From VMGX01 sp038065915 (GTDB lineage: Bacteria; Patescibacteriota; Minisyncoccia; Phycocordibacterales; 21-14-all-36-13), in assembly GCA_038065915.1 (NCBI GenBank), contig JBBTPZ010000004.1, forward strand, positions 1 through 22,585: DNA of 22,585 bases, given 5' to 3'. Below, piece after piece: positions 1-7,199 of this stretch; the first letter of the stretch is position 1; every line of letters starts with the position of its first letter. The notes beneath the pieces are model-generated. The model ran no database searches, was not told the origin of the DNA, and saw nothing but the letters and a program-made list of their open reading frames with translations. The position numbers and the translations under genes were made by a program.

Positions 1-157
1 AATCCAAAACATCTTGTTGGGATGTAAAACTATCTTTATCTCTCACGACAAATTCTTTATCACTTCCGTTTGTTACCAAATAATAAAAAATAGGTCCCAA
101 TGCAATAACAATTACAATCATTCCAAATAAAATAAAAAATTTTTTGTTTTTGTCCAT
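1..157 (-). CDS. N-terminal part of a small single-pass membrane protein, truncated by the window edge
   Basis: An open frame starts with ATG at 155-157 and runs off the left edge after 52 codons. It begins MDKNKKFFILFGMIVIVIAL: a short Lys-rich cytoplasmic start followed by one hydrophobic segment (about residues 6-27, through GPIFYYLV), then a polar charged region. This is the layout of a signal anchor with the rest of the protein outside. No Shine-Dalgarno motif is visible upstream. No family can be named from 52 residues. The gene lies downstream of the TraG/VirD4-like ATPase on the same strand, 216 bp away, so a functional link is possible but unproven. Confidence 0.6.
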   Translation of the reverse strand, partial: MDKNKKFFILFGMIVIVIALGPIFYYLVTNGSDKEFVVRDKDSFTSQQDVLD

Positions 158-163
158 ATTTTG

Positions 164-187
164 TTTACCCAACCATGGTGGGGTAAA
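164..187. repeat. Short hairpin upstream of the truncated gene
   Basis: TTTACCC at 164-170 pairs with GGGTAAA at 181-187, with further ACC/GGT pairing inside. It lies just upstream of the start at 157, between two minus-strand genes. There is no clear T-run on either side, so it may be a leader structure or a weak terminator. Confidence 0.35.
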
Positions 188-325
188 TTTAAGATGTATT
201 AATTAATAAATTTTACTAATCGTGGGGTTTATTATCAAATATTTTTTCTGATATCTAGTGGATAACTCAAAAATCAAGAAATCACTAAATCGCAAAAACA
301 TAAAAGCAAAAACCAATCAACATCC

Positions 326-348
326 ATCTGGAGACACGACTTCCAGAT
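326..348 (-). terminator. Weak hairpin after the TraG/VirD4-like gene
   Basis: ATCTGGA at 326-332 pairs with TCCAGAT at 342-348, 26 bp beyond the stop of the ATPase gene read on the minus strand. It has no proper U-tract, so termination is only a guess. Beside it (about 265-300) are AAATCANN-type 8-bp units of the dispersed family described elsewhere in this annotation. Confidence 0.3.
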
Positions 349-373
349 AAAAAGTTTCATAAATCAAAAAACA

Positions 374-2392
374 TTATTTTTCAATTTTAAAAATTCCTCG
401 CAAAACATTTTCTGGAACTTCTTTTTGTTCAGTTTCATCGTATTTCTGCTCTTTTACTTCAGTTTCTTTTTCTTTTTCAAATAATTCTTTCTCTTTTTTA
501 TAATCTTGTTCAATTGTGTTTTGAACAATTTTTGTTGTATCTATATTTGTACTTGAAGTACTTTCATCCACACCAGTACCATTAGTACCATTAGTACCAT
601 TAGTACCATTAGAAGCTAATGCCTCCCCATTTTTTTTGGTTTCACTGAGAATTTCACTTAATGCCTCTCTAAGTGCAAAAACATTTTCTTCAGACATTTT
701 TTTCTTTCTCTCAACTGTTTTTTTGGCATCATCAACCGGTTTCAGATAATTAAGCGAGATTGCCTTCCTGAATTCTTCTTCGTTGCTTTGTGTTTTAAAT
801 GGTTTATGAAAATTATTTCCCTGAAAACCATCACGACGACTGTTGTTTTGTTTAAAATCATTTCTTTCTGTTAAATTTTTGTTTTCATTTCTATTTTCAA
901 TTTTATTTTCTATTTTAAACTCTGTTTTAGTTTCGTTTTTGTTATTTGAATAATTATTTTTTCTAAAGTTATTAGCGGGCAAATTATTTTGGCTTCTGTT
1001 GTTTGCAAAGTTAGTTTTATTTTCAACTATTTTATTATTTGTAATTTCACGAGTGTTTTTATCAGAACCTACCGGCTGATTATTTTTTCTTTCTGTTTTA
1101 TTTGTGCCCATGTGCCATTCAATAATATATTTTTCAACTTCGGCGCGTGATTTAGCAAATCTTTTTCTTGAGTTTTCAATTATTCTTTCTTTGTAAGAAA
1201 CAGGTGGTGCTTGTATTGGTGGCATAGTTCTTGCAGAAAATGGCTGTGAACTTATACCATCTATCAACAATTTAAGATAAATCTGTGCAAACCCAAGATT
1301 AACCAAATCTTCCGGAGTAAACTGTGGAGCAAATTCCTTTTCCAATTCTTTGGCGTCGTTTGCACCTATACGAAAAACTATCATAGTTCCAACGTTACCA
1401 AATACTGCCGCCTTCACTTCATCCTGCATTTGTTCTATGTATTGATGTGCAATATTTAAATTTAATTTATATTTTCTTGCTTCAGACAAAATATCCGCAA
1501 ATGATTCATTCGCAAATGACTGAAATTCATCAACATGAAGATAAAAGTTTGGAAGTTTTCTTAATTCTTCCTGTGAAGCGTCTGCGCGAGACATTGATGC
1601 TAAATAAATTTTTGTTATGAGCATTCCACCCAAAAGATTTGCGTTTGCTTCACCCACTCTTCCTTTTGATAAGTTTATAATTACTATTTTTTTATTATCT
1701 TCTATGTCTCTGAAATCAAAACTCGAGTGTGGTTGTCCTATTATGTTTCTTATGAGCGGGTTTGAAATAAATTGGCCAACTTTATTTTGTATTGCAGCGC
1801 CGGCTTCTTGCATATATCTTTCACCATATTTTGCAAATTCATCCTGCCAAAATGCTTTTACAGAAACATCCGTAACATTATCAACGACTATTTTTCTATA
1901 TTCTTTATCAGCTAACATTCTATTTACTCCCAAAAGTGTGGCTTCCGGATATTCCAGAAGCGCCAAAAGAATGTTGTTTAAAATATATTCCATTCTTGCA
2001 GACCAAGCGTCAAGCCAAATCTTTTTAAATGCACTCATTAAGCCATTGGCAACAAGATGTCTCTTATCAACACCGACATCTTCCATAACATTAAATGAAA
2101 TTGGGTAATCCAAATCAAAAGGAGCAAAATAAAGAACATCGTCAATTCTGCTTTCCGGAACATAATCAAGAAGCAATTCAGCTGATTTTCCGTGTGGGTC
2201 AACAAATGCAATTCCATTACCATTCTGGATATCTTGAATAGCCATGTTTTCAAGAAGAGTGGATTTTCCTGTTCCTGTTTTTCCTATAACATAAACATGC
2301 CTTATTCTGTCCGCCTCTTTTATGCCAAATTTAGTTTTATTATTTCTATAATCCGTTTCAGCAAAATATGTAATTTTATCTCCATTTGCCAT
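374..2392 (-). CDS. TraG/VirD4/TraM-recognition-type ATPase with Asn-rich C-terminal tail
   Basis: 672 residues from ATG at 2392. An upstream GTG (2443) would add 17 residues encoded by an 8-bp AAATCANN repeat tract and is less likely. Residues 37-45 (GKTGTGKST) form a Walker A motif, followed by FVDPHGKS (63-70). Residues 283-290 (FYLHVDEF) form Walker B, and a sensor-like NIAHQ lies near 313-317. This is the signature of FtsK/HerA-superfamily DNA-pumping ATPases of the type IV coupling-protein group. Such proteins normally dock DNA at a membrane channel, yet no transmembrane segment is seen here, so it may be a soluble variant. Residues about 430-560 are very rich in Asn, Lys and Glu, and four NGT repeats follow. 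No relaxase or VirB genes are in view, so a role in conjugation, DNA uptake or chromosome handling cannot be decided. Confidence 0.85.
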   Translation of the reverse strand: MANGDKITYFAETDYRNNKTKFGIKEADRIRHVYVIGKTGTGKSTLLENMAIQDIQNGNGIAFVDPHGKSAELLLDYVPESRIDDVLYFAPFDLDYPISFNVMEDVGVDKRHLVANGLMSAFKKIWLDAWSARMEYILNNILLALLEYPEATLLGVNRMLADKEYRKIVVDNVTDVSVKAFWQDEFAKYGERYMQEAGAAIQNKVGQFISNPLIRNIIGQPHSSFDFRDIEDNKKIVIINLSKGRVGEANANLLGGMLITKIYLASMSRADASQEELRKLPNFYLHVDEFQSFANESFADILSEARKYKLNLNIAHQYIEQMQDEVKAAVFGNVGTMIVFRIGANDAKELEKEFAPQFTPEDLVNLGFAQIYLKLLIDGISSQPFSARTMPPIQAPPVSYKERIIENSRKRFAKSRAEVEKYIIEWHMGTNKTERKNNQPVGSDKNTREITNNKIVENKTNFANNRSQNNLPANNFRKNNYSNNKNETKTEFKIENKIENRNENKNLTERNDFKQNNSRRDGFQGNNFHKPFKTQSNEEEFRKAISLNYLKPVDDAKKTVERKKKMSEENVFALREALSEILSETKKNGEALASNGTNGTNGTNGTGVDESTSSTNIDTTKIVQNTIEQDYKKEKELFEKEKETEVKEQKYDETEQKEVPENVLRGIFKIEK
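576..611 (-). repeat. Four perfect 9-bp tandem repeats inside the ATPase gene
   Basis: Four copies of GTACCATTA on the plus strand, read as Asn-Gly-Thr four times in the protein tail. Because the unit is 9 bp, gain or loss of copies keeps the reading frame. The tract sits in a disordered region where length change would be tolerated. NGT also matches the N-glycosylation sequon, but no glycosylation system is visible here. Confidence 0.9.
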
Positions 2393-2469
2393 TGTGTTAA
2401 TTATAGAATGTTTAGGAGATAAACTCAAAGAAAAAATCACCAAATCATAAAATCAAAGTTTATAAATAA

Positions 2470-2497
2470 AAAGAACACCATTTTCGTGGTGTTCTTT
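2470..2497. terminator. Bidirectional terminator hairpin
   Basis: AAAGAACACCA (2470-2480) and TGGTGTTCTTT (2487-2497) form an 11-bp stem with a six-base loop. T-rich stretches follow on both strands. Read on the minus strand it ends the 43-codon gene just upstream and separates it from the ATPase gene. Confidence 0.8.
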
Positions 2498-2514
2498 ATT
2501 TTAGAGAACAAAAA

Positions 2515-2646
2515 TCAATACCCCATAAAAATCGTCTTCATTGTTCTTTTTTGTAGCTCTTTTTGTCTTTGTGAAATTTTTTCTTTTTTATTCTTGTAAG
2601 ACTTTGTTCCTTTTTTCTTCGACTTATCTTTTTGTATAATTTTCAT
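2515..2646 (-). CDS. 43-residue strongly basic small protein
   Basis: ATG at 2644-2646 is preceded by AAAGGAG with six bases between, one of the few strong Shine-Dalgarno sites in the window, and the frame ends in TGA at 2515-2517. The protein starts MKIIQKDKSKKKGTKSYKNK and ends MKTIFMGY. Nearly half its residues are Lys or Arg, and there are no Cys residues or hydrophobic segment. The composition suggests RNA or DNA binding, like small ribosome-associated proteins, but no family is recognised. It has its own terminator (2470-2497). Part of the Lys bias comes from the A-rich DNA, yet the start signal, stop and terminator together make a real gene likely. Confidence 0.65.
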   Translation of the reverse strand: MKIIQKDKSKKKGTKSYKNKKEKISQRQKELQKRTMKTIFMGY

Positions 2647-2774
2647 TATATTTCTCCTTTGTTGAAAGATCAGATTTAATTTTTCTAAAATTTATCATAT
2701 CACCAAAAAGAATATCCGTCAACCTTTTTTGAAATTTAAAATTTCATTGGAAATTAGAAATTAGAAATTATGCT

Positions 2775-4034
2775 TTATTCTTTCAATAAAGCACTCTCGG
2801 TATAAGTATTAGCCGCGTCCCAGAGCATCCATGATGTTAAACCAGAATCATACGTTGCCTGTATCTGCTTTCTAACCATTTCTGCAGTGTATGTCGCACC
2901 TAAATCAAAGTCCTGAAGCCATGGTCTTAATTTTTTCACACTTTTGCTTGTTATTTTATCAAACATAGGACTTGTCGTTGCAATTCCAATATTATCCAAA
3001 TCAACGGCACGTTTAACCGCAAAGTCCATTGAATGTTTAACAACTTCGTATGGATGTGCAGACGGGTTAGAAAAACCTATAAAAGTTTTCGGATAATGAG
3101 ACGGATAAACCATCGGCGCAACATAATCAAAATATGGTAAAGCTCTTTCTAAAACTTGTCCTATATTTAAATCATCCGAGTTTGTTGTAACCATGCCAAA
3201 TAAATCCGCTGAGAGTGTCGCTTCGGTTTCTCTGAGTTTGTTGGAAAGATACTTAAAAAATTCTTCTATTACTTTTGCTTTGCCAAGTTCAGGGTCTGCT
3301 AAAATTTTTTGTTCACTGAACGGATAATATATATCGTTCATATTTCCGTCCGATGGAAATCTAATGTAATCAAAATTTAATTCATCAAATCCAATTCTAT
3401 AACTTTCTTTACCTATGTTTATTACATAATCCCAAACTTGTTTTGCTCCTGCATCTAACCAGCTTATTCCCTTATGGTCTTTCCAAACGGAACCATCGCT
3501 TGCTTTTTTCACGGCAAGTTCCGGGTGTTTTGAAACAAGTTGCGGGTCTTGAAAAACAGAAATTCTTCCTATAACATAAATATTTTTGTCGTGTAAGATT
3601 TTTATAAATTCTTTTATATCCGAAATCCTATTTTCAGACGAACCAACTTCTTTCAAGGCCAGGTCTTCAATTTCAAAAGAAATTTTTCCTGTATAGTCCT
3701 TTATATCAATAACGACAGAATTTATCTCTGTCCTGTCAATAATATCAATTATTTTTTTTCTCATACTTGGCGTTCCAGCAACCCAACTTGTCATATAAAT
3801 GGCCTTGACCTGTTCTGGGGTTTTAACATGAGTGGCAATAAAAACTTTTTTTTGAGGTTCTGTCTTTTTGACTTCCTTATCAATAAAAACACCTGCAATA
3901 TCATTTGTATTATATTTCGTATATATAAAAAGAGGAATAACAAAATATATTATTACAAAAATAATAAATAAAAAAACCAGCAATATTACAAGTTGGTTTT
4001 TAAAAACGGACTTATATGTGTTTTTGAATGACAT
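2775..4034 (-). CDS. Membrane-anchored putative glycoside hydrolase (DUF4015-like)
   Basis: 419 residues. A Lys-containing start is followed by one transmembrane segment (about residues 14-35), then a long outside domain. From about residue 78 (AIYMTSWVAGTPSMRKKI) the sequence follows the DUF4015 / putative glycoside hydrolase pattern, a TIM-barrel relative of family GH13/GH18-like enzymes. Typical blocks are VVIDIKDYTG, VIGRISVFQDP, WLDAGAKQVWDYVINI, FDELNFDYIRFPSDG, LSADLFGM, VAPMVYPSHYP and a closing LTSWMLWDAANTY. The acidic FDELNFDYIRFP strand is the likely active-site segment. The substrate is unknown; cell-surface polysaccharide or peptidoglycan is plausible given the anchor. It lies 8 bp downstream of the small membrane protein at 4043-4366 on the same strand, so the two are probably co-transcribed. 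No strong ribosome binding site is seen. Confidence 0.85.
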   Translation of the reverse strand: MSFKNTYKSVFKNQLVILLVFLFIIFVIIYFVIPLFIYTKYNTNDIAGVFIDKEVKKTEPQKKVFIATHVKTPEQVKAIYMTSWVAGTPSMRKKIIDIIDRTEINSVVIDIKDYTGKISFEIEDLALKEVGSSENRISDIKEFIKILHDKNIYVIGRISVFQDPQLVSKHPELAVKKASDGSVWKDHKGISWLDAGAKQVWDYVINIGKESYRIGFDELNFDYIRFPSDGNMNDIYYPFSEQKILADPELGKAKVIEEFFKYLSNKLRETEATLSADLFGMVTTNSDDLNIGQVLERALPYFDYVAPMVYPSHYPKTFIGFSNPSAHPYEVVKHSMDFAVKRAVDLDNIGIATTSPMFDKITSKSVKKLRPWLQDFDLGATYTAEMVRKQIQATYDSGLTSWMLWDAANTYTESALLKE

Positions 4035-4042
4035 TTTATATC

Positions 4043-4366
4043 TTACTTTTCAGTTTCTAAATTATTGTTTTCTCCTGATTGTCCAGTATGCGCAGATATG
4101 TCAGATGGGTTTTCTTTTTTTTCTATCACTTTTAATGAAAAAGCATCCTCATTTTTGTGCAATTTAACTTTTATTTTTTCAATTCTTACTCCAATTAATT
4201 TAGAAATGACATCATTTAGTGTTCTTTCAGAAAGAAATGACGATAATGCAACCCAAAGTCCTAAAATGATGGTAAAAAAGTATTTCCATCCTGTTGGAAT
4301 ACCCAAAAGTGGAATAAGAAAAATAATAATTCCAAGAGTTATAAATAATTTTCTTTTTTTGTTCAT
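4043..4366 (-). CDS. Small membrane protein with two transmembrane helices
   Basis: 107 residues. A basic start (MNKKRKLF) leads into two closely spaced hydrophobic segments, about residues 8-25 and 28-46. A charged cytoplasmic-type tail of about 60 residues follows, ending in a polar ENNNLETEK stretch. The family is not recognised. The stop lies 8 bp before the start of the DUF4015-like gene, which suggests a two-gene transcript. The antisense strand has an open frame of similar length, but this strand has the membrane-protein pattern and the operon context. Confidence 0.6.
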   Translation of the reverse strand: MNKKRKLFITLGIIIFLIPLLGIPTGWKYFFTIILGLWVALSSFLSERTLNDVISKLIGVRIEKIKVKLHKNEDAFSLKVIEKKENPSDISAHTGQSGENNNLETEK

Positions 4367-4484
4367 CCCGTTAGAAGTAGGAAATCTTTAGATTTCCGTA
4401 ATTAATTTTAATAAATAATGACTTTTTGATATTTAACATTCTACTACTTCCCGTGATTATATTAACTGTATGACTTCTAACGGG
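4367..4484. repeat. Inverted repeat with CCCGTTAGAAGT ends
   Basis: CCCGTTAGAAGT (4367-4378) is exactly complementary to ACTTCTAACGGG (4473-4484). The 5' arm directly touches the start codon of the small membrane gene. A small hairpin GGAAATCT/AGATTTCC (4380-4397) lies inside, as does a second partial copy, CTACTACTTCCCG, at 4441. The ends resemble those at 20117 (CCCGTTAAATAT) and 18617 (CCCTGTTAAAT). The block may fold in the 5' leader of the two-gene transcript, or be a small insertion element. Confidence 0.6.
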
Positions 4485-4547
4485 ACGGGTATTATCTATA
4501 TTATACACTATATAAAATAATTTTCCATATTTATTATCCGCCCATAT

Positions 4548-5276
4548 TTACAATTTATCGCCTGTGACAAACGAATGAATGTAGTAAGCGGATAATTTTT
4601 TTGGGACAATTACTACAAACTCACCTTTTATTTTGTCCGGGTTTTGTTCAAAATATTTAAGTAATTCTTCTCCTATCCCTGATATTATTTGTTCATAAAT
4701 TTTTGTTAATTCACGAGCTAAGATAATTTTATGTTTGTCACCCAGATGCAATTTTAAAGATTCTAATGTTTTTAAAATACGATGAGGCGATTCATAAAAT
4801 ACAACTGTTCTTTTTGATTTGAAAATTTCTTTAAATAATGTCTTCCTGCCTTTTTTGTGTGGTAAAAATCCGAGAAATAAAAAATCTGATGCTGGAACGC
4901 CTGAAGCAGAAAGAGCTGTAATAACTGCGCTTGGACCGGGGATTGGAATTATTTGTATATCATCTCCAAATTTTTCTTTAATTTTTGAAACAAGGAGTGA
5001 GCCCGGGTCAGAAATGCACGGGGTTCCCGCGTCAGAAACAAGCGCTAGTGTTTTTCCATCTTCAATTAAATCTAAAATTTTATCAATTTTTGATAACTTA
5101 CTTTGGGAGTGATAACTCATAGTCGGAGTTTTAATTTCATATCTATCAAGTAATTTTTTGGTAACTCGTGTGTCTTCACACAAAACCAAATCAACCTCTT
5201 TTAGCGTACGAATTGCCCTAAGAGTTATGTCTTCAAGGTTTCCTATTGGTGTTGCTACTACATAAAATTTCTTCAT
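4548..5276 (-). CDS. rsmI: 16S rRNA (cytidine-1402 2'-O)-methyltransferase RsmI
   Basis: 242 residues, close to the usual 270-290 but short at the C-terminus. RsmI transfers a methyl group from SAM to the 2'-OH of C1402 in the 16S decoding centre. Family blocks are present in order: VVATPIGNLEDITLRA at the N-terminus, LCEDTRVTKKLL near residue 32, VSDAGTPCISDPG near 80, IPIPGPSAVITALSASG near 110, FLGFLPHKKGRK near 133, VFYESPHRILKTL near 159 and LARELTKIYEQI near 186. It is a soluble tetrapyrrole-methylase-fold enzyme. No Shine-Dalgarno motif is present. The 16S gene in this window has a large insertion two bases from its target (between positions equivalent to 1399 and 1400), so methylation may depend on removal of that insert. 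Confidence 0.95.
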   Translation of the reverse strand: MKKFYVVATPIGNLEDITLRAIRTLKEVDLVLCEDTRVTKKLLDRYEIKTPTMSYHSQSKLSKIDKILDLIEDGKTLALVSDAGTPCISDPGSLLVSKIKEKFGDDIQIIPIPGPSAVITALSASGVPASDFLFLGFLPHKKGRKTLFKEIFKSKRTVVFYESPHRILKTLESLKLHLGDKHKIILARELTKIYEQIISGIGEELLKYFEQNPDKIKGEFVVIVPKKLSAYYIHSFVTGDKL

Positions 5277-5333
5277 GGTTTTATTGTTTCTAATATAACA
5301 TTTTGAAATGGTTTTAGTAAATTATGGAATATA

Positions 5334-5381
5334 AAAAGTGACATCCTAACTTTGCTATAGCAGAGTTGGGGTGTCACTTTT
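5334..5381. terminator. Long terminator-like hairpin upstream of rsmI
   Basis: AAAAGTGACA (5334-5343) pairs with TGTCACTTTT (5372-5381). Inside, AACTTTGC and GCAGAGTT pair around a TATA loop. T-runs flank it on both sides, so it could end transcripts from alr. Its tip belongs to the TCTGC-NATN-GCAGA hairpin family seen at 5427, 7200 and 11781. Confidence 0.7.
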
Positions 5382-5426
5382 ATTTTTATCTTTTATTTTT
5401 ATTTTCGTTTAATTTCAAATTTTATA

Positions 5427-5470
5427 GAACCTCGCCGTATCTCTGCTATCGCAGAGATACGGCGAGGTTC
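5427..5470. repeat. Perfect 20-bp-arm hairpin, CTCTGC-TATC-GCAGAG family
   Basis: The arms 5427-5446 and 5451-5470 are exact reverse complements around a TATC loop. The inner part TCGCCGTATCTCTGC is nearly the same as the hairpin at 11781-11818, whose loop is GATA, the reverse complement of TATC. It is therefore the same element in the opposite orientation. Confidence 0.9.
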
Positions 5471-5479
5471 TTAGTAAGT

Positions 5480-5557
5480 CGGTTACTAAATTTTGTTTTC
5501 ATACATAGGAATTTCCTATGTATATTTATTTTTAGTAACCGAGTTACTAAATTTTGT
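5480..5557. repeat. Nested inverted repeat plus 15-bp direct repeat
   Basis: CGGTTACTAAA (5480-5490) pairs with TTTAGTAACCG (5531-5541). Inside, ATACATAGGA (5501-5510) pairs with TCCTATGTAT (5514-5523). GTTACTAAATTTTGT also occurs twice in direct orientation (5482-5496 and 5543-5557). The block looks like a small inserted or duplicated element; no coding is seen. Confidence 0.75.
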
Positions 5558-5562
5558 ATTCT

Positions 5563-5600
5563 AAAAACCACATATACGCCATGGCGTATATGTGGTTTTT
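5563..5600. terminator. 38-bp perfect palindrome, terminator-like
   Basis: The 19-base arms 5563-5581 and 5582-5600 are exactly complementary, with a CCATGG centre and A/T-runs at both ends. On the plus strand eight T's follow. The half-site GGCGTATATGTG recurs at 11863 beside the 11781 hairpin, so neighbouring elements seem to travel together. Confidence 0.75.
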
Positions 5601-5647
5601 TTTGATTTTAACCTGTTCCGTGATGAGCTTTGCTCTGCTACTGGGAT

Positions 5648-5717
5648 GATTTAGTAATTTTATGATTTTGTGTTTCTAATCTGCGTGCATCTGCGGTTTT
5701 ATCTGCGTTAATCTGCG
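5648..5717. repeat. 8-bp repeat units followed by ATCTGCG repeats at the alr 3' end
   Basis: Positions 5648-5675 hold TGATTTNN-type 8-bp units. 5679-5717 carries four ATCTGCG copies spaced about 10 bp apart in two pairs. Read on the minus strand, the last codons of alr (GCA GAT TAA) lie within the repeat, so the repeat supplies the end of the protein and its stop. Closely related repeats occur at 10511-10570, 12011-12051, 14352-14417 and 18779-18816. Confidence 0.85.
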
Positions 5718-6847
5718 ACGACTCTTTTGAGTCGTTCTGGTATATGCACCAAAATTTCATAAGGAATGGTTTTGCATTTTTTAGCAATTTTTATAATAGA
5801 GTTTTCATCATTACTATTAGAACTTATAACAATAATCTCATCGCCGACAGAAACTTGCTCTATGTTTGTAATATCGATTGTCGTAATATTCATGCTCACA
5901 GCTCCTGTAATAAAACAAAAGGAATTTTGGATTTTTAAAAAACCATTATTTGAAAGTCGTCTATCAACACCTTCATAATATCCGACAGGAATTGTCGCAA
6001 TTTTCATATCTTTTTCTGCTGTAAACGAAGTGTTGTATCCGACTTTATCTCCTTTTTTAATATTTTTTATTAAACTAATAACGGACTTCATCTCCAAAAC
6101 AGGTTTCAAATTTAATCTATCATCCAGACCTGTATTTATTCCATATAAACCTATTCCTAATCTCATCAAATTTGCGTTTATACTATCTGCAAATAAACTA
6201 CCAGCTGTTGCTGATATGTGATAATAGATTGTTTCTGGAAAATTTTTTTTCCAAATTTCAACTAGATTGTTCCATTTTTCGATTTGGTTTGTTGTAAAAT
6301 CAGAATCATCACCGTCTGCATCCGCAAAATGTGAACATATCCCTTCAATAAAAATATTTTTATTATTTTTTATTAGAACGATTGCTTTTTCTATTTCTTT
6401 GGGCAAAATACCATTCCTGTGCATTCCTGTATCAAATTTGATATGAAATTTTGTTTTTGTTTTTAAATTTTTAGATATATTTTTTAATTGTTCAAGAGAA
6501 CCAATTGTAAAAGCCGTGTCTCGCAGTTTGCTATTTAAAATATTTTCTTCTAATGAGTAGCCTATTATTAAAATTTTTGATTTAATTCCCTCATTTCTCA
6601 AAATCATTGCTTCATAAAAGGAGTCAACAACAAGGAAAGAAATATTTTCTGAATCTAAAATTTTTGCAATTTCAACAAGTCCGTGTCCGTAAGCATTACT
6701 TTTCAATACTGGAGCAACACCAACCGCGGAATTTAATTTTTTAAATTCGTTTAGGTTATGTAAAAGATTTTTTTTGTATATCAAAATCTCAACAAGTGAT
6801 TTATAATTAAACCTTTTTTGCCTTATTTTTCTGAATAATTTTCTCAT
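5708..6847 (-). CDS. alr: Alanine racemase
   Basis: 379 residues, normal for the family. It interconverts L- and D-alanine with PLP, feeding D-Ala to peptidoglycan synthesis. The PLP lysine is K49 in APVLKSNAYGHG. The second catalytic residue is Y271 in GDKVGYNTSF, followed by the family block IATIPVGYYEGVDRR. The barrel strand motifs KFDTGMHRNG and GIGLYGIN are also present. The start at 6847 is kept because the family's VEI strand begins about 19 residues in. No Shine-Dalgarno site is visible; the upstream bases are a degenerate copy of the tRNA-Ile 3' end. The final Val-Val-Ala-Asp and the stop fall inside the ATCTGCG repeat, so the natural C-terminus may have been replaced by repeat DNA. 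It is a cytoplasmic enzyme. Confidence 0.96.
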   Translation of the reverse strand: MRKLFRKIRQKRFNYKSLVEILIYKKNLLHNLNEFKKLNSAVGVAPVLKSNAYGHGLVEIAKILDSENISFLVVDSFYEAMILRNEGIKSKILIIGYSLEENILNSKLRDTAFTIGSLEQLKNISKNLKTKTKFHIKFDTGMHRNGILPKEIEKAIVLIKNNKNIFIEGICSHFADADGDDSDFTTNQIEKWNNLVEIWKKNFPETIYYHISATAGSLFADSINANLMRLGIGLYGINTGLDDRLNLKPVLEMKSVISLIKNIKKGDKVGYNTSFTAEKDMKIATIPVGYYEGVDRRLSNNGFLKIQNSFCFITGAVSMNITTIDITNIEQVSVGDEIIVISSNSNDENSIIKIAKKCKTIPYEILVHIPERLKRVVAD

Positions 6848-6866
6848 TGTGCGCGTGTTATGACTC
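6847..6866. repeat. Degenerate copy of the tRNA-Ile 3' end
   Basis: Positions 6847-6866 match 6986-7005 at 17 of 20 bases (TTGTGCGCGTG exact, then NNANGACTC), in the same orientation and 139 bp apart. The second copy covers the acceptor 3' strand and part of the T arm of tRNA-Ile. It could be a remnant of a tandem duplication or of an element that targeted the tRNA. Confidence 0.6.
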
Positions 6867-6885
6867 TCAAGCTACGCTCGCTGGT

Positions 6886-6960
6886 GATTTTCCATGTTTT
6901 ATCTTATAAAACATGGAAAATCTTTTCTCGTCATGGACGAAAGCAAAGCAGTTTGCTTTC
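6886..6960. terminator. Two strong hairpins downstream of tRNA-Ile
   Basis: GATTTTCCATGTTTTA (6886-6901) and its exact complement (6907-6922) form a 16-bp stem with a TCTTA loop. GAAAGCAAA/TTTGCTTTC (6939-6947 and 6952-6960) form a second stem. They lie just after the tRNA in the direction of transcription, so they probably end or process the tRNA transcript before alr. There is no long U-run. Confidence 0.55.
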
Positions 6961-6988
6961 TCACTTTCACAACTCACTTCGTTCGTTG

Positions 6989-7062
6989 TGCGCGTGCCAG
7001 GACTCGAACCTGGGACCTCAGTCTTATCAGGACTGCGCTCTAACCACCTGAGCTACACGCGC
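6989..7062 (-). tRNA. tRNA-Ile (GAU anticodon)
   Basis: The 74-nt cloverleaf reads on the minus strand as: acceptor GCGCGTG, D arm GCTC...GAGC, anticodon stem CAGTC/GACTG, loop CTGATAA with anticodon GAT, T arm CCAGG-TTCGAGT-CCTGG, acceptor CACGCGC and discriminator A. All stems are fully paired. CCA is not encoded (CAA follows). tRNA-Ile is classically found in the 16S-23S spacer. Here it lies about 490 bp downstream of the 16S 3' end on the same strand, but strong hairpins intervene and alr follows instead of 23S. Confidence 0.96.
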
Positions 7063-7130
7063 GTTTATTTGCGTGTAGCGAAGGTGATACACCTGCCTGT
7101 CCGCCTTTGGCGGAAGCTACACGCGCGTTT
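7051..7130. repeat. Repeated tRNA-Ile 5' end next to the gene
   Basis: AGCTACACGCGCGTTT occurs at 7051-7066 (the tRNA 5' end plus 4 upstream bases) and again exactly at 7115-7130. GCGTGTAGC at 7071-7079 is an inverted copy that can pair with 7116-7124. Between them is a GTCCGCC-TTT-GGCGGA-type hairpin similar to one in 16S h17. With the 3'-end copy at 6847 this places tRNA fragments on both sides of the gene. Confidence 0.8.
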
Positions 7131-7155
7131 TCTTTATTTGGAACAATAAAAATAT

Positions 7156-7189
7156 ACCAAAAAACTCGCCTTATGGCGAGTTTTTTGGT
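7156..7189. terminator. Bidirectional terminator between 16S and tRNA-Ile
   Basis: ACCAAAAAACTCGCC (7156-7170) pairs exactly with its complement (7175-7189) around TTAT. The A/T tracts within the stem allow termination on either strand. It separates the 16S transcript from tRNA-Ile. Confidence 0.85.
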
Positions 7190-7199
7190 TGTTTCTCCT

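Noticed and set aside
1617..2108. Plus-strand open frame of 163 codons opposite the TraG/VirD4-like gene
   Set aside because: It is antisense to a clearly conserved ATPase with Walker motifs, and the translation shows no domain or start signal.
374..2392. A conjugative element or integrated plasmid around the TraG/VirD4-like gene
   Set aside because: No relaxase, VirB/Tra channel genes or integrase are seen in the window, and such ATPases occur as chromosomal genes in this kind of genome.
4065..4391. Plus-strand open frame opposite the small membrane gene 4043-4366
   Set aside because: It has no ribosome binding site and an irregular composition; the minus-strand frame has a membrane-protein pattern and an operon-like 8-bp gap to its neighbour.
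6860..7149. Two overlapping plus-strand open frames across tRNA-Ile
   Set aside because: They run antisense through a fully paired tRNA cloverleaf and repeats; their CQDSNLGPQS-type peptides are the well-known artefact of translating tRNA genes.
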